Assembly (NCBI GenBank): GCA_003517845.1
Contig: DOZU01000154.1
Coordinates: 1 to 10,844, forward strand
Length of the DNA stretch: 10,844 nt
Direction of reading: 5' to 3'
Origin: Clostridiales bacterium
GTDB taxonomy: Bacteria > Bacillota > Sulfobacillia > UBA995
Shown here piece after piece: positions 1 to 7,620 of this stretch. The stretch's first letter is position 1, and the number at the start of each line of letters is the position of its first letter. The notes beneath the pieces are model-generated. The model was not told the DNA's origin. It saw nothing but the letters and a program-made list of their open reading frames with translations, and did not search any database. The position numbers and the translations under genes are program-made.

Positions 1-175
1 GGGGGGTGAACTTGGGTTAAGTATATGGAAGGGCGGAGGGGGGAGTCAAGGGCTCGGGAAACAAGCCCGGCCGGGAGCGCCCTGTTCTCCCAGTAGCGGA
101 AGCCACGGGAGCTTTCCGAAAGGGGAACCGGGTCAGAGAGGAGGCTGTCTACCGGGACGCTCCCGCGGGCGTAAC
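1..175 (+). other. Non-coding purine-rich stretch, possible structured RNA fragment
   Basis: No reading frame here looks like a protein. The + strand is rich in G and A and carries several short local stems: 50-54 with 64-68 (GGGCT/AGCCC), 73-77 with 87-91 (GGGAG/CTCCC), a hairpin 113-126 closed on a GAAA loop at 118-121, and 153-165 (CGGGA/TCCCG around a 3-base loop). Runs of small stems plus a GNRA-type loop are typical of structured RNA such as a group II intron domain, but I see no intron boundary and no domain V here. The left end is cut by the window. It also lies just downstream of the minus-strand kinase stop, so it could simply be an operon 3' trailer. The stem-loop reading is direct; the RNA identity is a guess. 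Confidence 0.25.
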
Positions 176-1000
176 TCACGGCCAAACCAGCGCGTGAACG
201 CGCCGCAGCAACGGGCCACGCTCATGGGGGACTCGCTCCGCCAGGCGGGCCGCCGCCACCACGGCGCTCCAGCACGTGAGGCTGCGGCGGTCACGGCCCG
301 TTACCTGGAAGTAGCGGCCGAGGTAGATGTGATGAAAGAGACGGCGGCCGGCGGGGAGCAATCCCCGGCTGAACCACCCGGGAGGCAGTCGGGACACCTC
401 CAGCAGGAACGAAGTGCGCGCCACGTCGGCCAGCGGATCGCCGCAGGCGGCGTCAGGCCAGTCGATTACCACGGGCGCGTCAGGTCCGATGATCACGTTG
501 CCGGGATGAAAGTCGCCGTGGCATACCCGGTTGCCGTCGGGCAAGGAGTCCAGTCCCGCCAGGACCAGCTCCCGTAGCCGGTGTGGTATGTCGGCGGCGC
601 GGATCTTGTCGGCCAGGCGTCGCTTGACCGGAGGCAGTCCGGTGACCATCCGCCGGTGCAGGTCGGCGTGCAAGTCCGCCAGCGATCTCGCGGCGCCCCC
701 CAGCGACCACGGCCGCTGCCGCAGCGCCTCCAGCAAGGTCTTGCCGGGAACATGCCGGTAAGGAATGCCGGGGCGGCCGTCGATGATGATCACCTCTCCC
801 ACGGCGGGCACGCGAAGCCCGGCGTCGTGAACGGCACGGGTCTTGGCCGCCTCGGCCCTTGCCTGCTCCTCGCTCCATCCGGGCCGGAACAGCTTGAGCA
901 CGTGGCCGTCAGGCCACGGGTATAGCTCTGCGGTCCGCCCGCGGGCCAGCGGTCGCGACAGGTCCAGCGACGCATCACTCCTTGCGCTCGCCCGCGCCAA
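176..1000 (-). CDS. APH/choline-kinase-fold phosphotransferase, fifth gene of the jet operon
   Basis: A 274-residue protein of the aminoglycoside phosphotransferase (APH) superfamily, which moves the gamma phosphate of ATP to a small molecule or protein. The kinase landmarks are in order: ATP-gripping lysine K36 in VLKLF, probable alpha-C glutamate E50, catalytic loop HGDFHPGN at 161-168 (D163, N168), and the metal-binding aspartate D180 in VIDW followed by GDPLAD. It therefore looks catalytically competent. The substrate cannot be read from sequence; resistance to a drug is only one option. The only standard in-frame start is TTG at 1000, which overlaps jetD by 26 bp. A strong AAGGAG at about 980-985 lies inside this N-terminus, so a non-standard CTG start near residue 12 is possible; the kinase homology begins only around residue 13. 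The overlap implies co-transcription and probable translational coupling with jetD. Family confidence is high; role in Wadjet is inference. Confidence 0.85.
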   Translation of the reverse strand: MARASARSDASLDLSRPLARGRTAELYPWPDGHVLKLFRPGWSEEQARAEAAKTRAVHDAGLRVPAVGEVIIIDGRPGIPYRHVPGKTLLEALRQRPWSLGGAARSLADLHADLHRRMVTGLPPVKRRLADKIRAADIPHRLRELVLAGLDSLPDGNRVCHGDFHPGNVIIGPDAPVVIDWPDAACGDPLADVARTSFLLEVSRLPPGWFSRGLLPAGRRLFHHIYLGRYFQVTGRDRRSLTCWSAVVAAARLAERVPHERGPLLRRVHALVWP

Positions 1001-2249
1001 GGTCGGTCAGCAGCTCTTCCAGCAGGATCTCCTGGTAGGCGGGAACCCTCCGGCCGGCCATGGCCCGGGCCGTGGCCGCGAGGGGGCCGCTGAAAGCGTT
1101 CAGCCAGTCCCGGTCGGCGGGGCTGAGCGGGGCAGTGCCATCACGGGCGGCCAGGTGATAGTCGCCGGCGGACATCCGCCAGAGCTCCAGCCCCGGATAT
1201 TGGCCGGCCAGTTGTCCCGCTATGGTCAGCCCGTTCCGGTCGAAGTCGCCGCCGTAGAGCAGACGGTCGCCGGCCGCATGAAGCCGGTCCAGGAGCTGTA
1301 TGGCGGCGGCGCTCAGGAATCCTCCCGTGGCCACCAGGGTGGGGCGGCGGCCGGGGGGCCAGGCGGCGACCGCGCGCACCAGCCACTCGAACACGGCCGG
1401 GTTCTCCACAACGTGGGCCACGCCGCGGCGGGCCCGGGCCACGGTGAGCCGCCGCAATTCGTTCAGGGGCACCGGCCATCCCCCGCCGTGCTCTGCCATG
1501 GCGGCCAGCACGGGGTGGGTCACCTCGCCCGGGTAAGCGAGCAGCACGGTGGAGGAGACGCCGTCCACCTCCAACCCGGCCCGGTTGAGGAGCAGGGCTC
1601 TCGCCTCGGAGGGCCGAAGCCCCTCCGGGACCGGGCCCCAGCGTTCGCCCAGTGTCTCCAGGAGCAGGCTGCCGGCGGGGCTGCCGGCGTCGAGGACGTG
1701 GGGGTTGCCGGTCACCCGGGCGGCAAAGACGGCCACTAGCTCGCCGCCGGCCGGCAGGTGCCCCAGGGTCCGGGCCACGGCCAAGGCGGCCGCGGCCGCC
1801 CTGGCCGGGTCCTCCCGGTAGGCGCGCCGGTACCAGCGGGCCGTTGGCCCCCGGCTATCCAGCTCCTCGATCCACTCTCGGGCCGGCGGCACAGCTACCG
1901 CCAGGTCCTCGAGTTGCCCTCGCCAGCGGGCGAGGGCCGCCTCCTCCCGTTCCCGCCGGGTCACCACCGGGCCGGCGTCGGCCTCCAGCACGTCCAGCAA
2001 GGAGACCTCGAAGCGGCTCTGGCGGAGAGCCGCGTCCAGGTCGGCCAGGGGTACCCGGACCCGGCTATCGCGGGGCAGGCGCCTCCAGCCCAGGAGGCTG
2101 ACCAGTTGCTCGCGGGCCTGGGGCGAGAGCTCCAGGGTCGCGGTGCCTCGCACGCCGTCCAGGGCCTCCACCCGTTGGCGAGCCAGGACGAGCAGATCGC
2201 CCAGTCCTGCCCGGGCGAGTTGCCGCGCGGCCTCCCGGGCCGGGCTCAT
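975..2249 (-). CDS. jetD: JetD, type II Wadjet Toprim nuclease subunit (DUF3323/DUF2399, TIGR02679-like)
   Basis: A 424-residue protein, the predicted DNA-cleaving subunit of the Wadjet complex. In characterised Wadjet systems JetD is related to the topoisomerase VI A subunit and cuts circular plasmid DNA after JetABC has loaded and extruded it. The C-terminal Toprim core is visible: acidic E282 in VVENPAVFEWL and the DxD pair D335/D337 in GGDFDRNG (333-340). Other family-like traits are GNPHVLD at 181-187 and a closing YQEILLEELL helix at 405-414. The N-terminal half (about 1-170) fits the DUF3323 region. The ATG at 2249 overlaps the jetC stop as ATGA and has GGGGAG about 7 bases upstream. 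The frame stays open upstream to 2915, but that extension lies inside jetC and has low-complexity composition. All key residues are present. Assignment rests on motif and context recognition, not a profile search. Confidence 0.9.
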   Translation of the reverse strand: MSPAREAARQLARAGLGDLLVLARQRVEALDGVRGTATLELSPQAREQLVSLLGWRRLPRDSRVRVPLADLDAALRQSRFEVSLLDVLEADAGPVVTRREREEAALARWRGQLEDLAVAVPPAREWIEELDSRGPTARWYRRAYREDPARAAAAALAVARTLGHLPAGGELVAVFAARVTGNPHVLDAGSPAGSLLLETLGERWGPVPEGLRPSEARALLLNRAGLEVDGVSSTVLLAYPGEVTHPVLAAMAEHGGGWPVPLNELRRLTVARARRGVAHVVENPAVFEWLVRAVAAWPPGRRPTLVATGGFLSAAAIQLLDRLHAAGDRLLYGGDFDRNGLTIAGQLAGQYPGLELWRMSAGDYHLAARDGTAPLSPADRDWLNAFSGPLAATARAMAGRRVPAYQEILLEELLTDLGAGERKE

Positions 2250-5200
2250 GGACTCTGCTCCCCGGCCGCCGCCTCGGCCCATCCCTCCGCCAGGGGCTCC
2301 CGGGCCCGGTGGCCGTCCCAGAGGATGGGGAAGGCGGTGTGCACGGTGCCTTCCAGGGTGAGACGGTAGGCCATGGCCGCCGACAGGGACTCGTTGTAGG
2401 GGAGCTCGTCGGGGCAGGTGAGGATCCAGGAGAAGTTGAGATCGGACAGGAACTTCACGTAGTTGACCTGGTTGGCGGGGTCGAAACCGGCGAAAGCCTC
2501 GTCCAGGGCGATCACCCGGGGGGCGTCTTGCCGGGCGTTTCCGTAGCGGGCCGCCACCCCGGCGATGATGGGCACCGCCAGGGCCCAGGCCTTCTCCGAA
2601 GTGCTCCGGGTGCCAAACCCCCGGCGGCCGATAGGCTTGGCCGTGACGCCCGGCCGGTGGCTGACCAACTCGTACTGGTACCAGCGGCGGTAGTCGAGCG
2701 CCCGCTCGATAACCTCGTAGAAGCTGAGGTCCTCCCCCCGGGCCTGGGCCTCCTGGCGGACCCGCTCGACCTCGACCCGGATCTGCCCCAACAAGACCTC
2801 GCGTCGCTCCGCGCTCAGCCACTCGGTGCCCTGACCCAGAGTCTCCAGCGTCCGGGCGATGGCCGCCCCCGGGGCCGTGTCCGGTGACAGCGTGGCCAGG
2901 CGGAGGGAGAACCACTCCCCGCTGGGCAGCGGGATCTGCTTTAGCTTGGCGTTGGTGTCACCGGTAAACTGGCGGGCCCGGCGCATGAGCTTACCCAGAT
3001 CGTCGAGCATTCCCTGGTAGATAATGCTCTTGTATAGCTCCTGCTCCTTCTCGGCAATGAGCGTCCGGTACCGATCGGCGGCCTCGCGCAACCGCAATCC
3101 GAGCTCGGTGGCGGTCAAGATCTGACGCTCCTGATGGAAGGTCACCGTCTCCCACCGTGCATCGGTGGTAGGGCGATAGTCGCCCAGAGCGTCCCGGTGC
3201 AGGTGGAGTTCGGCCACGAGGGCTGACCGCCGCTCGTTCAACCCCTCCTCGAGCTGATCACCCTCAACCGGCCGGGGCAGGCGGGGCAGGACGGGTACGG
3301 CACCCTCTTCGGCGAAGGCGCCGAGGAAGGGCTCGAGGGTGGGGTGACGCCCCAGGCGGTCCTTCAGCCGTTGGAGTTGGGCGGCCTGGTCCGAGCGGAG
3401 TTCCTCCTCCCGTGGCTCCAGTTCGGCGATCCGGGCGGCCCTGACACCACGTTCCACCAGTAACCGCTCGCGTTTCCCCGGAACCGCCTCCTGCAAGACC
3501 TGAAGCTCGCGCTGTTCCCGGTCAAGGTCGCCGATTCTCTGCTGCAGGGCGGCCGCCTCCGGGTCGGCCACCCGCTGCTCGATGGCTTTCACCCGGGCCA
3601 GGGCGGCCGCATGCTCCTCGTCGGCGGTGGCCTGGTCCCTCTCGAGCCGCTCCAGGGCTCCTCGCAACTGGGCCAGGAATCTCCCCGTCTCCCGGTAGTG
3701 CGCCGACCCATCGGCGAGCTCCCGGTAACCCGCCTCCCGCAACGCGGTCAGCCGGTCCAGCAAACGCTCAAGATCGCTCCCCCGCTCCGAAAGCTGGCGT
3801 TCGTCCAACCCGCGGGCGGCCGGCAGCCCCGCCAGGGCGGCAGTGTAGTCTCTCTCCTCCTGCTGGTAACTGCGGAGGGCGGTCTCTTCCTCTACCCGCG
3901 CTGCCTCCACCCGGGCCTGGGCTTCGGCTACGTACCGCTCCAGCGAGGTCAGCCCGGCCAAATCATGGAAGAGGCCTTGCCAGGGGAGGCGGTCGAGGCC
4001 GGCCAGTTCCCGGTTTACGCGGCCGGCCAGGGTGAGCAGGTTCTCCCGCTCCGCCTTGACCTCCGCCATCCGGGCCTCGGCGGCCGACCGGAGCTCCCGG
4101 AGGATTGCAAGGTGCCGCTCGAGGGCGGTTGCCCGCCGGTCGTCGCCCACCAGTTGAGCAGGCTCGGCCAGCCAGGGCATCACCTGGCCCCGGGCAAGGC
4201 CGCTTCGCCAGCGCCCGTCGGGGGTGATCCAGCGGTCACCGGGTCCCTCGCCCCAGCCCACCGAAGCCAGGGTCTGGCGTACCCGCTCCGGCGCTCCCGG
4301 TTCCGGCTCCAGTACCTCCAGCAAGGTGGGCCCACCGGGCAGGGGATCGGGGACCAGGTAGGCATCACCTGCCGGGTCCAGCAAGAGGTCCAGCAGGTTG
4401 GCCTCCAGGGCGGCCGCTTCCACCAGGGCCGCCGTGTCAGGATCGATTCCCGGCCGAAAGCGCACCCACCGGAAGAGGGGCCGCCAGGCTTCGCCCCCGT
4501 CCGCCCGGGCCGCGGCCCGGAGGGCGCTTCGGCCGGGCACCAGTCCCGTCCGCTGCAGGTCCTCCAGCCGCCGAGAGATCTCCTGGAGCCCGCAGTCGGC
4601 CTGGGCCTGGCGGAACAAGGCTTCCTCCCGAGCCTGCTCCAGTTCCTGGCGCCGGACCTCCGCCGCTGCATAAACGGGCTCCAGCAGACCGGCCTGGCCC
4701 CGTTCTGGTGCGGCTGTCAGCCCCGCCACCGCCGCGACAACCCGGGCCACCACGTGGTCCGGCACCTCGGCTGCCGGGCTGACCTCCCGCCATCGCTGCA
4801 GGTCCCGGGCCAGCTGTTCCCGGCGTTCGTCCACCTGATCCTGGATGTCGTTCATCTGGTCAGCGCGGGCTTGCCGTTGCTTCCGAAGGTTGTTGAGGGT
4901 CTCCTGGCGATGCCGGTAAGCAACCTCCGCCTCAGTTAGCGAGCGGTGGCAGGCGGCGAGATGCCGATAGGCGCGGACCATCTGCTGGCCTTCGGGCTCC
5001 AGGGCAGGGTCTGGCCGGGCGGCCAAGATCTCACCCCCAGGGGTCGTGACCCTGAGGCCCGGCAGGTCTTCGGCGGCCACGGTAAGCTTGCGCGTCCCGT
5101 CGGTCCAACCCAGAGTCTCGGCATACCGGGCCACCGCTTCCAACTGGTTTCGCAAACCGAGGGCCCGGGTCTGGAAACGCTCGGCCTTGGCCTCGAGCTC

Positions 5201-6382
5201 CCGGTCGGCGTCCGCGACCTGCCGGCGCTGCTCGCCGACCCGGCCGGTGAGGTCTTCCCGGCGCTGGGCCAACTTCTCCGCCTCTGCCTGGGCCCGAGTT
5301 AACTGGGCCGGCAGGTCCGCATCGGGGGCGGCCTGGAAGACTTCCCGTTCGGCGGCGATCTCACGCAGGCGGCTTTGCCGCTGCTCCGTCTCCCGGCGCA
5401 AAGTCTCCAGTTCCGCCCCGGCGGCGGCGTGGGTCTCCCGGGCTTCCTTGAGTTGACTGACCACGCTGCCCAGGCTGCCAACGGTTCTCCCGTACTGCTG
5501 GGCCGCCTCTTGGACGAGGACCTCCACCAGGTCCAGCAGGCGCCCGTCGATCACTTCCACCCGTTCCGCGCGGTGAACCACTTCCTCAAGGTTTCGCTGG
5601 TAATCCTCGATGTTATGGACGACCTCCGCCACTCGATCCAGGCGATCCCTGGGGATCCCCGGCAGGGACTCAAGCAGACGCTGGCAAACCTCCTCCGGCC
5701 CCCGTTGCTCCCCGAGCTTGGGGCGGCGGGCGGCCAGCAACATGCCGATCAGTTCCCGGAAGTCGTCGTCGTTGACCCCGAATAGGTGCCCATTGACTTG
5801 CCGGCGGTACTCTCCCCGCTCGGTGGTGACCACTGCCGGGGGTTCGAGTTGGCGGCCGAGGTCCCGGGAGCCCAGGCAGTTGCCGTCAGCCCCCCGCACG
5901 TCGAAATCACGGCCCAGGCGACGCGCGGGCACCACGAAACCCCACCAGTCCTTCAGCCGGCGCTGGTCCTGCCGGGAGGCGCTCACCCCCATGCCGATGG
6001 TCAGGAAGCGGCCGGACTGCCCGTGCCGGAGCTCCAGGGCAAGGTAACCGGTGCGAGCCTCGTAACGGAAAACGGATTCGATGTCGTCGTCGCCCAGGAG
6101 GTAGTACTGAAGGTGACGGTCGCGGCTCTCGGCCGGATCCAGCCGCCGGGGGCTGGTGTCGCCGTCTAGCAGGATGGGCAGGGCCAGGGCCAGCAGGGTG
6201 GACTTGCCGCTGCCGTTGGGACCGGTCAGGCCAAGCCGGCCGTGGGCGAAACCCAGTTCGTGGTCACGCCAGTGCCACCAGTCGCGGAAGATGAGACGGT
6301 GGGGATGCCAGCCGGCCGGCCCGCCCTTGATGGCCAGCCGCGCCGGTTCCAGGCGGGCTTCGTGCTGGGTCCAGAGGTTCAC
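2246..6382 (-). CDS. jetC: JetC, SMC/MukB-like ATPase of type II Wadjet (TIGR02680-like)
   Basis: A 1378-residue SMC-like motor ATPase, the largest gene here. Walker A is GPNGSGKS at 54-61. An ABC signature-like STSEKA begins at S1260. Walker B is VIALDE with D1294 and E1295, followed by a D-loop-like FDP. Between the two head halves are long Glu/Arg/Gln-rich stretches predicted to be coiled coil (roughly 270-620 and 720-1090). A compact, less charged central domain lies around 625-715 (WRPLFRWVRF, AALEANLLDLL), as TIGR02680 proteins show at the hinge position. In the Wadjet complex this subunit dimerises and extrudes DNA loops with ATP. The start is GTG at 6382, overlapping the jetB stop as GTGA, with GGAGG 7 bases upstream. 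The stop overlaps jetD. Length is normal for the family and no frameshift is seen. RecN, SbcC and chromosomal MukB are alternatives made unlikely by the neighbours. Confidence 0.94.
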   Translation of the reverse strand: MNLWTQHEARLEPARLAIKGGPAGWHPHRLIFRDWWHWRDHELGFAHGRLGLTGPNGSGKSTLLALALPILLDGDTSPRRLDPAESRDRHLQYYLLGDDDIESVFRYEARTGYLALELRHGQSGRFLTIGMGVSASRQDQRRLKDWWGFVVPARRLGRDFDVRGADGNCLGSRDLGRQLEPPAVVTTERGEYRRQVNGHLFGVNDDDFRELIGMLLAARRPKLGEQRGPEEVCQRLLESLPGIPRDRLDRVAEVVHNIEDYQRNLEEVVHRAERVEVIDGRLLDLVEVLVQEAAQQYGRTVGSLGSVVSQLKEARETHAAAGAELETLRRETEQRQSRLREIAAEREVFQAAPDADLPAQLTRAQAEAEKLAQRREDLTGRVGEQRRQVADADRELEAKAERFQTRALGLRNQLEAVARYAETLGWTDGTRKLTVAAEDLPGLRVTTPGGEILAARPDPALEPEGQQMVRAYRHLAACHRSLTEAEVAYRHRQETLNNLRKQRQARADQMNDIQDQVDERREQLARDLQRWREVSPAAEVPDHVVARVVAAVAGLTAAPERGQAGLLEPVYAAAEVRRQELEQAREEALFRQAQADCGLQEISRRLEDLQRTGLVPGRSALRAAARADGGEAWRPLFRWVRFRPGIDPDTAALVEAAALEANLLDLLLDPAGDAYLVPDPLPGGPTLLEVLEPEPGAPERVRQTLASVGWGEGPGDRWITPDGRWRSGLARGQVMPWLAEPAQLVGDDRRATALERHLAILRELRSAAEARMAEVKAERENLLTLAGRVNRELAGLDRLPWQGLFHDLAGLTSLERYVAEAQARVEAARVEEETALRSYQQEERDYTAALAGLPAARGLDERQLSERGSDLERLLDRLTALREAGYRELADGSAHYRETGRFLAQLRGALERLERDQATADEEHAAALARVKAIEQRVADPEAAALQQRIGDLDREQRELQVLQEAVPGKRERLLVERGVRAARIAELEPREEELRSDQAAQLQRLKDRLGRHPTLEPFLGAFAEEGAVPVLPRLPRPVEGDQLEEGLNERRSALVAELHLHRDALGDYRPTTDARWETVTFHQERQILTATELGLRLREAADRYRTLIAEKEQELYKSIIYQGMLDDLGKLMRRARQFTGDTNAKLKQIPLPSGEWFSLRLATLSPDTAPGAAIARTLETLGQGTEWLSAERREVLLGQIRVEVERVRQEAQARGEDLSFYEVIERALDYRRWYQYELVSHRPGVTAKPIGRRGFGTRSTSEKAWALAVPIIAGVAARYGNARQDAPRVIALDEAFAGFDPANQVNYVKFLSDLNFSWILTCPDELPYNESLSAAMAYRLTLEGTVHTAFPILWDGHRAREPLAEGWAEAAAGEQSP

Positions 6383-7620
6383 CGCTCCGCCTCCTCCCCG
6401 AACAACTCCGCCTGTTCACCCTCAGGCTGGGCGGAGGCTCGCCCGGGGGCGGCCGCCACGTACTGCCCGACCATGAGGGCGGCGGCCGGCAGGAGAAAGC
6501 AGCGGCACAGCGGGTCGGGACCCCGGAGGTAACCCATTTCCCGCATCTGGCGGAAGACCTGCCGCGCCAGTTGGTCCGAGCCCATCTGCTCGCCCAACTC
6601 CACTCCCCAGTCCCGCCGGTGCCTCTGCCTCAGTTCCCACAGTGCGTCCACGAGGTCCCCGGCTCCCACCGCCACGGTCCCGCCGGCCTCCACTGCCAGG
6701 CGGCCGGCGGCCAGCCACTCCCGGACCACTGCCAGCAGGAGCAGGATGGGATGGAAGATGAACTTGACGTGCCGCTCGCCACCGCTCTCCAAGAGGTCCA
6801 GCAGGACGCTCCCGGCCGTCCGGGCGGCCGCGGTTCGCCAGATCCGGGCGTGGTCCGTGCCGACCTCCAGGTCCCAGCCCAGGGGCTCATCGAGGTCGAA
6901 GCGGAACCGCTCCTCCTCGGTGGTCAACACGGCGAATGCCCCGGGGTCGTCAGCCCTCCAGAAGGCCGGTCCCAGCAGCAGGGCCCGCCAGGCCCGGTTC
7001 CGGGGAGCGGCCGTCTCGCCGGTCCACGGCAAGGTAGCCCTGTCCGGGGGCGGTTCCCGCAGGCGATCCAGCCCCGCGTAATCGAAGTTGGCCAGCAGGC
7101 GGGGGGCGTCCGGCGCGAAGTCGTAGAGGACATCGGCTTCGCCTTCCTGCCCCACCCACTGCCCGGTGTCGCCGTCGCGGTGGCTGAGAATCCCCAGGTC
7201 CTCCAGGAACTGCAAGGCCCGCACCAGGGACTCACGGTGGCCCCGCTCGCCGAGCGAGAAGAGGCCATCGCCTGCCCGGGTCACCTCCGCCGCCAACCCG
7301 GACAGGAGGAACCATTCCTCGAGGCTGGCGGATCGGGTCTCGGCGAACCAGAGGATCCAGCACAGGCAGGCGTAGTCCAGGGGGGCTCGCAGGCGGGGGA
7401 GCCCCCGTTCCGGCAGCACCTGGGAAGGCAACCGTTCCAGGCGATAACTGCCGGGGCCGGCCAGCAGCCTCCACCCCGGGCCGTCCATGAACCAGGTCCG
7501 CAGGTAACGGAGGTGCAGGTGGACACGCCGGTAGGCGTCGGGCTGGTCGGCCCGGGTCACCAGGATCCGGTCCAGGAGGTCCTGCAACGCCATGGCCCGC
7601 TCCTCGGTGACGTCAGCCAT
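6379..7620 (-). CDS. jetB: JetB, type II Wadjet kleisin-associated subunit (DUF2398, TIGR02678-like)
   Basis: A 413-residue protein, the small MukE-like partner that binds the JetA kleisin and the JetC motor. No enzyme motif is seen or expected. A central helix-turn-helix-like region (about 80-155, with SLVRALQFLEDLGIL followed by a short charged wing) is the winged-helix fold typical of these subunits. The following segment ADVLYDFAP resembles the family's conserved LYD stretch. A second winged-helix-like helix set lies near 315-370. The tail (about 385-413) is Ala/Glu-rich and probably disordered. I chose the ATG at 7620 because GGAGGTGA sits exactly 5 bases upstream; a GTG three codons earlier (7629) lies inside that ribosome site. 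The start overlaps jetA by 8 bp and the stop overlaps jetC by 4 bp, so all subunits are probably made from one message. Confidence 0.87.
   Translation of the reverse strand: MADVTEERAMALQDLLDRILVTRADQPDAYRRVHLHLRYLRTWFMDGPGWRLLAGPGSYRLERLPSQVLPERGLPRLRAPLDYACLCWILWFAETRSASLEEWFLLSGLAAEVTRAGDGLFSLGERGHRESLVRALQFLEDLGILSHRDGDTGQWVGQEGEADVLYDFAPDAPRLLANFDYAGLDRLREPPPDRATLPWTGETAAPRNRAWRALLLGPAFWRADDPGAFAVLTTEEERFRFDLDEPLGWDLEVGTDHARIWRTAAARTAGSVLLDLLESGGERHVKFIFHPILLLLAVVREWLAAGRLAVEAGGTVAVGAGDLVDALWELRQRHRRDWGVELGEQMGSDQLARQVFRQMREMGYLRGPDPLCRCFLLPAAALMVGQYVAAAPGRASAQPEGEQAELFGEEAER

Noticed and set aside
153..165. CGGGA/TCCCG hairpin as an intrinsic terminator for the jet operon
   Set aside because: Stem is only 5 bp and no T-tract follows on the minus strand.
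843..1739. 298-codon open frame on the + strand opposite jetD and the kinase
   Set aside because: Pro/Gly/Gln-rich translation with no recognisable fold; it is the usual antisense shadow of GC-rich genes, and the minus-strand frames carry clear catalytic motifs.
2250..2915. Upstream extension of the jetD frame by 222 codons
   Set aside because: Lies fully inside jetC, has Gly/Pro/Arg-rich composition, and the ATG at 2249 has both an ATGA overlap and a ribosome site.
3611..4939. 442-codon open frame on the + strand opposite jetC
   Set aside because: Antisense of a coiled-coil coding region; repetitive Gly/Pro/Gln composition and no ribosome site worth noting.
2246..6382. JetC as chromosomal MukB or SbcC
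   Set aside because: The neighbours (DUF2397, DUF2398, DUF2399-type genes) and the central-domain sequence fit TIGR02680 of type II Wadjet; SbcC would be next to an SbcD nuclease and MukB next to MukE/MukF.
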